Shown: positions 40,301 to 52,100 of the stretch, piece by piece
Layout: every line of letters begins with the position of its first letter
Numbering within the stretch: position 1 is the stretch's first letter
Source: Bolinopsis microptera
Taxonomy: Eukaryota; Ctenophora; Tentaculata; Lobata; Bolinopsidae
Reading direction: 5' to 3'
Assembly: GCF_026151205.1 (NCBI RefSeq)
Contig: NC_087083.1
Span: 13,576,944-13,640,943, forward strand
DNA: 64,000 nt
Translations under genes and position numbers: made by a program
The notes under the pieces: model-generated
The model's database searches: none
The model's input: only the letters and a program-made list of their open reading frames with translations
Told to the model about the DNA's origin: nothing

Positions 40301-43300
40301 TGAGTGGCCGTGGCATCAACGGTTTATCCTGCATTTCAGATTATTATGATTGATCTTCGTCACAGTATTTCGTGTCAAATGACCGATCTTTTCTTTCCTA
40401 CGATATAAATGATTATTTTACGTTTTTTCTCACGAGTTATGAATTTTATAAATATAATGTATATTTTCGATTACAGTTGATCCCAGGCACAATTATCAAT
40501 ATCTTTATATTATAAAGATATGGTATTTATTATAAATTAAATTAAATTAAATTAAATTAAATACCATATCCATTCTCCATGTGGTCGTGGCAATATTCCT
40601 TAATTCAGCTTATTTGTAAATTTCAGTTACACTACAGTTGAGTCCATGAGACATTCTCATATATTTTGGTTTGGTTTTGGTTTATAGAGCTAAACGCCAC
40701 TTATGTCCAATGAAGGACTTCTAGGCAATGTGCTTGGTTGTGGGACACACTCAACTATATTTAGTAATTAATTCTATTTCATCACCCAAAACGTTTTCAA
40801 CTTGTTAGGGTTTGTTATAATAGTTGATCCCAAAGTTAATTTGTGTCATGTGTGATCTTTGCACTCGTGAGGTGCGGTGACAACGTTATCTAATATTTCA
40901 TTTCATTGATACCTGTGAAAATGCGGCATGAATATTTTGCTAGGGTTACCATGAATTATAAATGTGGTAAAATTACGTAACTTCAGTAGTTATCCACAGT
41001 GCACTGAAAAATATCGAATAACATTGAAAATTGACTTTGAGTATGGTTCTGGATGGTGCTGTTTAACTTTAAACCATATACTGAATACTCATATAAGTGA
41101 TACTCGACCTCTGCCTGATCCAGAGGATTTCACCATTTTACCTTCACACAGACATCGAACGCTGTAAGAAGATGACGATCAGACTTCGTTATTGATACGC
41201 GAAATGTTTAAAAATTATTGTTAGAATACTTGAGTAAATCGTCTTCAGCTTTGGATATGTTATTTCTTGAAAGGGTGGACACGAGGGCGAATAACAATAA
41301 CATGGAATAACGGTTTTTTTTATGACCTCAACAGTCTGGAATTGCTAGGTAAAGCTTATTGGATCTACTCAGGTGTAAATTTGAAACAAAACATAGTGGA
41401 TCACTTTGTTTTGTGATGTGATAATGTGATGAGGCAAATAATAACCCAGATTTAAACGACCTAAATATTAAAAGATTTTCCTTACTCAATAGCAGATTTT
41501 GGGTTTGGTAACGTGCTTAGACCAATCAAACACTGCCTAGATGTGACAAACTTGGCTTTCAAAATATCGCAGTCACTGACGCTACAGATACCTGGGTTTA
41601 GATCAGGGGTAGCACGTACCAAAACAGGTATTTGCTATTTACTTGGGGAAAAACGAATTTCACTGAGGTGTGTTCACTCAATTTCAAACCATCAATCCTC
41701 TCAGTTAAAACCATCATTTAGGGCGGTTTTGTTCTACCTTCGTGTCCATACTAAAATGAATCATGTGATTGGGGGTCCAATAGCATAAAATGGCATAAAA
41801 TTGCATAAAATTGCATAAAATTGCATAAAATGGAAACTTTTTCTATGGAGAAAATGGAAAAAACCTTGGGTAATTCTCCATTTTATGCCATGAATTTTGA
41901 TCACCCTCTATATAGATCTCACAGACCTTCGGGAACCGAGTAACCACTTTTAGAGGTGGGGCCTGGAGAAAAATTGACCGGAGAAAAATTGCTCTAAAAA
42001 TTCAGTGCATTGAAAAAGATCAAATAACACTGAAAATCAACTTTGAGTATGGTTCTGGATGGCGCTGTTTAAACCATATAAGTGATACGAAATGTATACA
42101 AATATTTGTGTAAATCGTCTTCAGCTTTGAGTATGGTATGTGGTTATCAACGAATCCGAATCGCTGGTTGTATTGACGACACCTGAAAATATTTATGTGT
42201 CTCATTTATTTGATTAAATTTATCATCCTAACTGTGCCCCCTGTGCAACATACAGATTACAGAGCACAGACCATTTCTACTTTGTTTGATAATTTATATT
42301 ACATCACAGCTGCACGGTAAATATAATCTCCATTTTCATGGGTCTATGAATTTTATTTCACCTCGAGTTTTGGTTTCGTTAACGTATTTGTTGTATTGTT
42401 TTCACTCTTTTATTTTATTATCGGCTAATAATCACAAATGTCTCGAATTCACTTATATGTTCTGAAATAAACTTTTAGAGTATCATTTTCTACTGTCAAT
42501 TTTAAACCAAATGCAGTCTCAGATCAAGTAAAGAAGTAAAAGTTTAAAATGATTGAACCGACTCTCAGTCCCGCACACACATATTCAAGCTCCAACATGA
42601 GTCCTATTACACCTGAGGAACAGCTCAACCCATCTACTGTCATCACAGCTGGCAGTATTATCCTACCTCTAAGCGTAATCTTCGCAGCAATAAACTCCTA
42701 CTTCCTCTACTCAATCTACCGTACTGAGGCAAATAAAAGATTCGCTCTACACACACTCCTACCTACTCTGCATAATGCTGACCATATCTGATCTCTCTTC
42801 TGCCTGCTTGTTGGTTTCCCGGCTGGACTCCACATGGCATTCCCCGCACACTTCCACGGCCATTCCACAATGGAGTTCTACACAAAGTTCATCCTATTCT
42901 TCCTTCTAGAATACCTGTTCTTTCTCAGGGTGATAATTGTAGCGGTTCTAGCTGCGGACAAATGTTTACATCTGACAATGCCACTGCGATACACCTTCTT
43001 TATGGATACACAGAAGGTGGTAAGGTTGGGTGTGATAATGGTGATCTTACCAATCGTAGCCAGGGTTATCCCTAATGGAGTTGATGTTTACTATAGCAGC
43101 CCGACTAACAACCCGGGAGGAAACACCCCAAAAATGATCTGCTTAAAGGCAGCTGACCGGTACATCGTGCCTTTGACCTGTGAAGTGGAACTGTCCAGTG
43201 CAGGAGATCATGAAGTTGATCCGATCTCCTTGGCCAAAAGAGATCTCGCTATACTAATCTCCCTGGTTACCCTAGGATTCCTGACTATTCTTATCTGTGA

Positions 43301-46300
43301 CGTCATCATATTCACCTACCTACTCCTCAACATCTCCACAATCAAGACAATGACACACGGAACGAGCACCCGCTCTGGAAACTTCATCATCAGAACTCTC
43401 TACACGTTGAGTGTCTCCATCATCTTCGCTCTGACCAACTTCCCTTATGCTGTGATACGACTACAACAGTACCGTCATCAGATACTCCACCAAGATACTT
43501 GGATTGAGAACACTCCCAAGTTTCTCCTCTACTTGATGATGTTTATATCACTTATCTTTAACCCGTGGGTGTACCTTCTGAAGATGAAGTCGCTCCGAAA
43601 CCTGGCGTTATGCGGGCCTTGTAGCAAGAGGAAGAGAATCCAGCCTACCAGACGAATCACTAGAAATACTGAGTGCACTATACCAGACTTGACAGAGCTG
43701 CAATTAATGTGAGGTGTATTACACGTGACATAATACTAGAGACCAGAGCTGCAATTAATGTGAGGTGCATTACACGTGACATTACACGTGACATTACACG
43801 TGACATAATACTAGACCAGAGCTGAATCTGAACTATACAAACAATTACTTTTACAACATGACATTAATAATTCCATCAGTCACAAATTGACTATACAATC
43901 AAATTTTTGGTAGAAAACATAAAACGTATGAAGACAATTTCATTGATTTAAATTTTCATTGATTCAATTTTGTTAATTACTAATGATTACAACAACCGTA
44001 TGAACTATTAAATTTCTAATCCGTCTCAAGATACGGTGTCTCACTTAAATAACATCAAATCTTCGTGATACTGCTTTAACTAAACCAACGTGTCCTTTTT
44101 AAAAACCATCATCAAATTGCAAAAAATAAATTAAGCACATCAAATACTCAAAAAATAATAAAAACGCACACCACTGAAAGCATCTCCACTTATCTTATCA
44201 CCTCTTATCTCCCCTTATCAGGCAACAGGAAGTCCTCCCCCCATGATGAGCTGGTGGAAGGACGGTGATAAAGTGCACGAGGGTGCTGTCTACGCTGTGT
44301 CTGGAGCTGCTCCTGGAGATGATGGTGGGTGGATCTGATTTATTATCATGTTGTTTTTATAAGATGCATTATCATGTTGTTTTTATAAGATGCAGAACTT
44401 TATTGTCATGTTGTTTTTATAAGATGCAGAACTTTATTATCATGTTGTTTTTATAAGATGCAGAACTTTATTGTTTGCGGAGATGATGGTGAGTGGATCT
44501 GATTTATTATCATGTTGTTTTTATAAGATACAGAACTTTATTGTTTGCGGAGATGATGGTGAGTGGATCTGATTTATTATCATGTTGTTTTTATAAGATA
44601 CAGAACTTTATTGTTTGCGGAGATGATGGTGAGTGGATCTGATTTATTATCATGTTGTTTTTATAAGATGCAGAACTTTATTGTTTGCGGAGATGATGGT
44701 GAGTGGATCTGATTTATTATCATGTTGTTTTTATAAGATGCAGAACTTTATTGTTTGCGGAGATGATGGTGAGTGGATCTGATTTATTATCATGTTGTTT
44801 TTATAAGATGCAGAACTTTATTGTTTGCGGAGATGATGGTGAGTGGATCTGATTTATTATCATGTTGTTTTTATAAGATGCAGAACTTTATTGTTTGCGG
44901 AGATGATGGTGAGTGGATCTGATTTATTATCATGTTGTTTTTATAAGATGCAGAACTTTATTGTTTTTGGATTTGTACTTCTTTTAGGCACTGCTTATTA
45001 AGAGGTCAATGTAAGTGAGAAAGTTTCAATTTTTCTACAATTTAGTTTAGTTTAAGTAGCTGCAAGTTGATGTTAATATTGCAAAGTGGATTTAAAGCGT
45101 AATTAAGGTGCTATAATTAAATGGGGAGTTGATAAAAATACTTTTCAGGAGTATACACATGTCAAGCAATGAATTGTATTTACGGAGGTGACAAGGAAAT
45201 GATCCAGGAGAGCGAATCTATTCAGGTTATTTACATTAATTATTTATTAAGATCTCAGAATCAGTACACATCAGGTGTAGCAATGGTCAATTTCTTAGAC
45301 TGATCACCAAAGAATAAGAACAAGGATTCAGTTTTACCTCTATACTTCCACTTCTAATCCAAATTCCGAGCTTGCAGGTGAACGTTGAGGAGATCGAGAG
45401 TACTGGAGAAGCATTAGGAACACCCTGCCAAGTATTCGGAGATCCCCATATCGTTACCTACGATAACAAGCTATACGACTACATGGGAGACTGCAACTAC
45501 GTGCTGTCCATGGATTGCGATTGGGGAGAGTGGGTCGTATATGGTCAGTGAAACATTTAAAACATGACCTTCAAATGTTATTTGTAACACATGATACAAC
45601 ATAACCTTTAGGTGTTTTCTTACGATCATTAGTTTAGTACAAAAATCATTTTGGAACGTTACTGGGTACAACTCCAAGTAAGGGCGATAGCTGGTCTATT
45701 ATGGTACCCTTATGATTATCATTAACAATAACATAAGAGCATAAATGGATATTCCTCCACAGGCAACTTCAAACAGTGTGGACCTAAAGACCTGGGGTAT
45801 CCTGCTTCGTGTTTAATTGATGTCACCGTGTTCTGGAACAGTATCGGTCTTAACCTCCAAAGAGGATGGATTGTCGTCTACAGAGGAGAAAAGGTGACAT
45901 GTTTTGTACATGCAAATAATTCAAACGCGCTAAATCACTAAGACAATTGGATAATAGTAATACACAAGGTGCACAAACTATGATGAGATGATTAAAATGT
46001 TTGATTGTTTTATAATAAGCAATTTTTGTCGTGATAAAATTGTGATATTATGCTTGTTTCCTAAATTATCCTCCCAGGTTCCTTTAAAATACAAAGGAGA
46101 AGTGGAGGTAGAGGGTATTAAGATCCAGTATGATGGTCTTTACATCACAGTCATTCTTCCTAACGGCATCATGGTCACATGGGACGGTATCATATCTACT
46201 CAGGTTCGTTTATTGCTTGTTGATCCTGATCGTATTGATTGAATCGAAAATACATACGAAGATTTTGATTTGCAAATTTTACGGCCAGGTTAGCGCAGTT

Positions 46301-48128
46301 GGTTAAAACGCCAGCTTTGCAATCGTGAGGTTGCGGGTTCAAATCCCACTGTCTGCCTGGTCGTGGGGTGAGCGTCGTTGACGTTCAGCTAAGGATCCTG
46401 AGTGGTCTATGCTAATGCAGCCCCCCGGTCTACTCAGCCGAATACTCGAGAAATCGGGTGTGAGGGTTAAATGAGGAGCTGCACATTGCATCAAAGTCTC
46501 GGGCGAAGAAAGTATGGTACACACTACCTTAACCGTCACTGGCCAAATAAATCCTTCGGCTTCCTGTAATTGGCTGGTTGCACTTGTGTAACAATGTGGC
46601 TGTTGGAATACACCGAAGTAAAATAAGTGTCTTAATAAAAAAAAGGTCTGAAATTCAGAATTTGAATATAACAAATGTAAAGGAATAAAAATCAAAGCCA
46701 CTGAGTTTGTAAGCTAAAATTAAAACTACCAGGTTATATTGAAGAAGGACTCAGCTCGCAACACATGTGGTCTCTGTGGTAACAACAACAAGGATCCTAA
46801 TGACGAGTTCTTTGCCAGATTCCAAAACGACAGTCCAGTCAGCAGTTTGAACGCTTTTGGAAACAGGTTTTTCAGACACTTCTAGTTGTTTAATTTTTGT
46901 GGTGATAAGATCATGGTCATGGTTCAAAATCATTATTTGTTCAAAAGAAGCTCATAAGAATATTCCGGGTGAATATTTCTCATATAGTCATAGTCCTCGA
47001 AATATTTAGAACGATGATTAATCACAACGTTTTCCAGTTGGGAGATTGATAGAATGGACGTATGTGATGAGTTGGGACAGGAGGTTCTAGCACAAGAATT
47101 TTGTGATATGTACCCAGAGAGAGCCGCTGAAGGAGAAGTCAGGTAAATTAGCTTGTGATACACATCTTCCAAATTCCTCTTGTTTTCTAATTATACCAAA
47201 CTTAATATTTCCTTGTGTTGAAGTTTCATTTTAAGACTTTCAGTCTCTAAAAAAAAATCTCCTCCAGATGTCCGGAAGTTTTCAACAATGCAGTGTTTGA
47301 CGAGTGCCGACCCTTCCTCTCAACTGACGGCTACGAGGAGAAGTGCCGTTACGATTTCTGTGCTCTGGACGAGATGAGAGAGATTCTTCTGGCTGATTGT
47401 GGAGTTGCTGCTGCTTACGTCCAACAGTGCAAGGTTAATACTTTTACTACTACTACTATGTCGGAGCTAAGTCCGATCTACGCCAGAAAACCCCCTCCAT
47501 ATATCCCTGTCCCGCATCAGGGTTCGCAGTTCCTCTTTAGAGTTTGTCCCAACTTCCTTCAGTAACATAGACAAGTAGCTTTGTCTTGGACGGCCTTACT
47601 GTGCTCTACCATGCGTAGGTTCCCATAAGACTAAATCACTGGCAAGTAGCTCAGGATGTCGGATGCAGTGTCCCGCCATTTTTAATCTCCTGCTCCGTAA
47701 CTTGTTTGACAGCCTTGGTAGGCTACCATACAAAGTTATATTGCTGACCTTGTCCTTCCATGAGATACCCAGCACCATACGCAACATCTTTGTGTATGTC
47801 CCGTCCAACCTTTTCTCTTGAGCCTCTTCAGGTTTCTGATCCGTAGAGCAGTACTGATAGCAGTATACTGAATACTTTTATTGTGCTTAATTCTCAAATC
47901 AATCTCTTATTTTAATTCATATAATGTCGACATTCGAATTAATATTGTTACCATCCCAACATTTTTTGATAATTCTAAACCCCCCTCCTCACCCAGGCCG
48001 TATCAGGAGTTTATATAAGCGCAGCTAAATGGAGGGCAGCAGTAAACTGCCCTACCGTAGCAGAACATCAGAACGCTACTGTCGCAGAGGGATGTCCCCA
48101 AGAAGAGCTTCCTTGGACTTTGGTTTAA
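34345..48128 (+). CDS. Secreted Ig-Kazal-Ig-VWD-C8 mosaic protein
   Basis: 727 aa in 18 exons, 2184 nt, every phase consistent: 34345-34414, 34775-34918, 35220-35303, 35774-35797, 36398-36530, 36722-36930, 37185-37334, 39536-39675, 39959-40048, 44222-44324, 45149-45225, 45378-45543, 45763-45893, 46078-46203, 46733-46866, 47038-47142, 47268-47433, 47997-48128. A signal peptide (MKVFVLAALLAVSFAQ) is followed by a short Cys module, an acidic linker and Ig1, which runs from PPFINIKPVN to DHEGWYTCMAG. Next is a Kazal/follistatin-like module (CDPPKTCEPDY ... CVCPEC ... VVCGFDCNTY ... QGMCP). Ig2 follows (FTLTCE, SWWKDGD, GVYTCQAMN), then VWD from CQVFGDPHIVTYDNKLYDY to TCGLCGNNNKD, and a C8 domain ending in a short tail (PWTLV). 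It is probably an extracellular-matrix, mucus or glue-type protein that multimerises through VWD/C8. The exact combination was not recognised as a named family. Confidence 0.92.
34674..34770. repeat. 12-bp minisatellite abutting a 3' splice site
   Basis: Seven to eight units of ACTCACCTCTTA, running directly into the acceptor ACTCACCTGTACAG| of exon 2 of the VWD gene. The array supplies the pyrimidine-rich tract. Confidence 0.9.
34924..35108. mobile_element. GAACGGACATTAA MITE, short copy
   Basis: It starts with TACCTTATCG and ends with CGATAAGGTA, and contains GAACGGACAT motifs in both orientations. It begins about 5 bp after the exon 2 donor of the VWD gene. Same family as 38926-39374. Confidence 0.75.
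38926..39374. mobile_element. GAACGGACATTAA MITE, long copy
   Basis: About 450 bp with terminal inverted repeats of about 40 bp: TACCTTATCGGACCTTATTT at the left and its complement at the right. Inside, GGACGGACATTA/GAACGGACAT motifs recur next to both ends. No transposase. It lies in intron 7 of the VWD gene (37335-39535). Confidence 0.85.
39838..39957. repeat. CACTTTTTAAAATTG minisatellite abutting a 3' splice site
   Basis: About six imperfect units of 15-20 bp end at the acceptor (GCCACTCCAG|) of the exon starting at 39959. Confidence 0.8.
40517..40572. repeat. AAATT repeat inside a hairpin
   Basis: ATATGGTATTTA and TAAATACCATAT flank five AAATT units, so the region can fold as a stem-loop. 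Confidence 0.75.
40995..41105 (+). repeat. Dispersed 100-bp repeat, copy 1
   Basis: TTTGAGTATGGTTCTGGATG and flanking sequence recur at 42003-42100 in the same orientation. Class unknown. Confidence 0.75.
42003..42100 (+). repeat. Dispersed 100-bp repeat, copy 2
   Basis: Diverged partner of 40995-41105, in the same intron. Confidence 0.75.
42549..43712 (+). pseudogene. Intronless GPCR with one in-frame TGA, nested in a VWD-gene intron
   Basis: A single 387-codon frame is interrupted only by TGA at 42789-42791, inside TM2 directly after LHNADHI. The frame then resumes as SLFCLLVGFPAG with no shift. Seven hydrophobic segments are recognisable: TM1 with FAAINSYFLY; TM2; ECL1; TM3 ending VLAADKCLHLTMPLRY (DKC where DRY is expected); TM4; an ECL2 of about 60 residues with Cys; TM5; TM6 with FALTNFPYAV; TM7 with LIFNPWVYLL (NPxxY). 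A short basic tail ends at LTELQLM. It sits in intron 9 (40049-44221), same strand as the host. The lack of introns suggests a retrocopy or an intronless family member. The stop could be a young null allele, a sequence error, or readthrough. The rest of the frame is intact, so it is not an old pseudogene. Confidence 0.85.
43695..43815 (+). repeat. Tandem duplication over the nested GPCR stop codon
   Basis: CAGAGCTGCAATTAATGTGA occurs twice about 50 bp apart, followed by three ATTACACGTGAC units. The first copy holds the real stop. Confidence 0.8.
44334..44960 (+). repeat. 70-bp minisatellite that copies an exon end and its 5' splice site
   Basis: The Ig2 exon ends TGGAGATGATG|GTGGGTGGATC at 44324. 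The same block, as CGGAGATGATG|GTGAGTGGATC, recurs near 44479, 44549, 44619, 44689, 44759, 44829 and 44899, with ATTATCATGTTGTTTTTATA between. Each unit also contains GATGCAG|AACTTTATTG ahead of the next donor, which could delimit a 25-nt pseudo-exon. Confidence 0.93.
46283..46646 (+). mobile_element. tRNA-derived SINE
   Basis: The head resembles a tRNA: A-box TAGCGCAGTTGG near 46291 and B-box GGTTCAAATCC near 46335. The anticodon stem does not pair properly, so it is not a working tRNA. An unrelated body of about 280 bp follows and ends in an A-rich tail (about 46634-46646). It lies in a VWD-gene intron in the sense orientation. Confidence 0.8.
47458..47880 (-). mobile_element. 3'-terminal LINE fragment
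   Basis: The minus frame 47808-47596 reads DGTYTKMLRMVLGISW, then NKLRSRRLKMAGHCIRHPEL and WEPTHGR. This is the C-terminal pattern common in animal non-LTR retrotransposon polyproteins. Flanking frames are broken. It is a different family from the LINE at 13.2-15 kb and lies antisense in the last intron of the VWD gene. Confidence 0.85.
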
Positions 48129-49146
48129 GCAGCTCCTTATATGGGCATCACGTGGTTTAAGCAGCTGCGGTACGAGCAAGTTCATGATTCATAACGTCAG
48201 TGATGGCAAAATGGCAATACACAGTGGATATGGAGCTTCGTTTTGTATTATTATTTGCTAATAGTGGTTAATTAGGTGTATTTGTCCCGTTTTAAGGACC
48301 CTTAATTCGGTTCTGTGATAATTGTCAAATTTGGGATTTCTAGGAATATGGCGTGAAATTTCAATGGGTAGAATTAATAGAAACTGAGTAGTGAGTAAAT
48401 GGGTGAAGCTTATACAATTGTTTTCTGTTTATTTATGCATTTCTGTATATTTCGCACATAACGACATGATTTTTTATGAATTTTAACGAATATTTCTCTT
48501 GTAGTCCTCAAAATTTGTAGGATGATGATTAACCAGTACTCTTCGGTCCCGGTCACTTGACTTAGTGCACAATGTAGCACAATGTAGCACAATGTAGCAT
48601 AAGGAGTGATTTAGAACGCTCTTGGCCAATAAGCCTCAGTAGTAACAATGTATTTAGTTCCTCTGAATCTAACTCCTCTATAATGCAAGGGGGTGTAAGG
48701 CAATTGACACAAGTCCTGTGCATGTTTATCAATTAAATGGGCAATCCTCTATATATTAGCAAATCAGTTTAATCGATGTAATCAAAAACGGAGACGCGCG
48801 CGCACGTATAAATAAATACGTGCGCGCGAAAATAATTTGGCTTTTCATGATAATTTGACGACGTTACCATGGTTACAAGTAGACCCTTTTAAAATTAAGG
48901 GGTATTTCTGTTTGGCATTTTTGAGTTTAATTGTTTTAAATATTCATGGCAACGAAAACTCGTCAGTTTCATAACAAACAACTATCGTTATTATATTATA
49001 CGCAAAACAAATTTTACAATTATCAAATTATATACACTTCAAAGTAAAAATCGGGGGTGGGCCCTAAATAGCACTCGATTCAATAACGAAACTTTCACCA
49101 TCACACGACCCAGCCAAGTAATAGTTTGAAAAATACCAATAAGGAG
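48129..49146. other. Intergenic region between convergent genes
   Basis: It lies between the 3' ends of the VWD gene (+) and LRRC56 (-). It contains a triple GCACAATGTA repeat (48567-48600) and a GC-rich hairpin. No gene seen. Confidence 0.6.
48794..48832. repeat. GC-rich hairpin
   Basis: CGCGCGCACGTAT and ATACGTGCGCGCG flank an AAATA-type loop. It stands out in an AT-rich setting. Confidence 0.8.
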
Positions 49147-52100
49147 TTACTTGCCAGCGGGTGCTTTTGGAAGAGCCATACTATGACGATTAAGGCCAGG
49201 TCTAGGCATTCTATCACTATACAGTACATCAACTGTGGACTGCTGGGTAACTTGGTCCTCGATGGACACTTTTAGTCGTCTGAACCTCGACGACATAACT
49301 TTGCCAGCAGCGGGAGGGGTCGGCAATGCTCTCATCTCTGGACGAGAAGAGTCCCCAGATGTAGGTCTGTAAATGGCATTTAGAGGGCTGCGTGGGTTAC
49401 TTAGTAACTCTGTCGGACTGCGTGGATTACTTAGTAACTCTGTGGGGCTGCGTGGATTACTTAGTAACTCTGGGTCCAGACTAACGCTGCCTTTCGTTCT
49501 TTCAACTGATTTTCTTCGTCTTGGTAGTTCTGAACTGCTTGACACAGAGTTCATTTTTCGATAGTCTCTCCTTACCTTTGGAGCGATCAATGCTACGTCG
49601 ATCAAGAGAACCGCTACGCCGATCCTGTGAACCACTACGACGATCCTGTGAACCACTACGCTGTTCCCGTGATCCACTCCCAACGCGCTGCTCACGTGCA
49701 GATTTTTTGGGCACATGATTGTCACGTGCAACTCTTTTATCCGCACGTTCCTCAACATCAACACTCTCATCGTAAAATGTAGGAGTCCTTGATTTGCCGG
49801 ATTTTGGTACCGGAGATGGGTTTGTTGGTGATTTGCGCGCTGCGCTGGTGGGACGAGAGAGTTTCCGGGAAGAGCTGGGACGACTTGTTTCACGCAGTGC
49901 TGCTTCGTAGTTTGCCTGGAATGAGAAGATAACTTGTTGAGACAATTAGCAAACATGTTACCTGTTAGCCCATATATTTCAAACCGTGCAACTAACTTCA
50001 TGATTAACCAAACCTTGGTTCCTGTAAACAACATGTTCACTATTAAGCTTATAAACCGTGTTTCAAATCTATTAATTATGCTGAATTATTGACGTAAAGA
50101 CATTGTTTGCGTTGCTAAATTTGTATTATATAGGTACCATCATTGTGAGTAAAAGATTCGTATTACTTGAATAGTTTTGCTACATTTTGCGTGTAGCTGA
50201 CGAGAAGACTATTTACAGAATGTTAACCTGGCAACCTGGCAACCTGGCAACCTGGTAACCTGGTAACCTGACGAGAAGACTATTTACAGAATGTTGCTAC
50301 AGGAATTGCACAAATAATACCTACATGTAACACACTATTGTAAAACAGAGCGTGCTCATGCATGATATTGACATTATTATAATTTATATATGTAGTCATG
50401 TTACACTAACATTATTCTGTAGAAACAGCATGTAAAGAGATGACGAGTATCACGTGATCAAAGCCCACACACACAAGCTAATCCACTTGACAATAAGCCA
50501 CCAGGGGTCACGCAATTCTCCGTAACTACAAGTTGGCATGCAATGTAGTAAAGTTACAGGTTGGCATGCAATGTAATCTAGTTTTTATGAAGTATGGAGC
50601 TTGCGATGTGCATAATGTGTCAAAAATAAAAAGGGTCCAGCTTTTAATGGAGAGGAATTTAAGGGAATTAGTATTTCTATTAATTGTGTTCTTTGGGTTT
50701 GAGGTGGAATGTTTCCGGGCTAAATAGATGCGGATAAAAGAAATTCAGAGACTGATCATAATTTAGAAATAGAAATTCAGCAACAAAAAATGGTACGAGA
50801 AACAGGAGTATGGTATTTAAAGAATATTTGAATAGATATTAGACTGAAGAATGATTGAGATAACAATTGACTAACCCTTTTCTCAGATTTAGTATTCTCT
50901 TCGTTAACACTGTCAATAGTAAGCTCTCTAGATAACCAGTCTCTGCTGGTTTTCCACTCTTGTAACATTTCATCAGGATCTTCACTCCACGCTCCCACCG
51001 GTGTCGGAGGTGCACTCTGGGATATGCCAATCAGTGTGGACCAACGACCAATATGATTTGTAAATAGGGGTAAATACTAAATATCCTTCAATTTTTCAAA
51101 ACATCGTGGTTTATATAATACAAATCTTAAACCTTGGATTGTGAATTACACCAAATTAACAATCGAATCAAATATGCTTCAAGATTCAACCAGCAACCTT
51201 ATTAAAACGGAAGAAAAAATGCTCTTATCTTGCAAGTTTCTACCCGATGAACTGAAATCACTAAAACTACACAGAAGATTTGAAATGGATGCTTTAGATG
51301 GAGGAGTAACATCACAACGATCATACTTACTTTTTCCAGAATGTCAGAGTAGATATTCTACAATGTAATAAACTATGTAAATGACACTGGTGGCATGTTT
51401 CAAAAAATTAAGCTTTTAATAATTCAGAGGTCCAAGATTTTCAAATCGAATAAGAAAAACCAGTAAACCGACCTCTTTAACGTTTTTAGTGAGTTTAGTT
51501 CGGAGTTTACTTGGAGGACCACATATCACAGCTCCTTGTGTCAGTCCTGAACTGTGATCCGGGGGTATACCTGGGGTTAATGAGTGTGATCCGGGGGTAT
51601 ACCTGGGGTTAATGAGTGTGATCCGGGGTATACCTGGGGTTAATGAGTGTGATCCGGGGGTATACCTGGGGTTAAAGAGTGTGATCCAGGGGTATACCTG
51701 GGGTTAATGGGTGTGATCCGGGGGTATACCTGGGGTTAATGAGTGTGATCCGGGGGTATACCTGGGGTTAAAGAGTGTGATCCAGGGGTATACCTGGGGT
51801 TAATGAGTGTGATCCGGGGGTATACCTGGGGTTAATGGGTGTGATCCGGGGGTATACCTGGGGTTAATGAGTATGACCCGGGGGTATACCTGGGGTTAAT
51901 GAGTGTGATCCGGGGGTATACCTGGGGTTAATGAGTGTGATCCGGGGGTATACCTGGGGTTAATGGGTGTGATCCGGGGGTATACCTGGGGTTAATAAGT
52001 GTGATCCGGGGGTATACATGGGGTTAATGTGTGTGATCCGGGGGTATACTTGGGGTTAATGTGTGTGATCCGGGGGTATACCTGGGGTTAATGAGTGTGA

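Noticed and set aside
46285-46360. Functional tRNA gene
   Set aside because: A and B boxes are present but the anticodon stem does not pair and a SINE body with A-rich tail follows.
49147-50040. Single 297-aa protein on the minus strand
   Set aside because: Its first half is an out-of-frame reading of LRRC56 exon 12; only the end (49505-49147) is genuine coding sequence.
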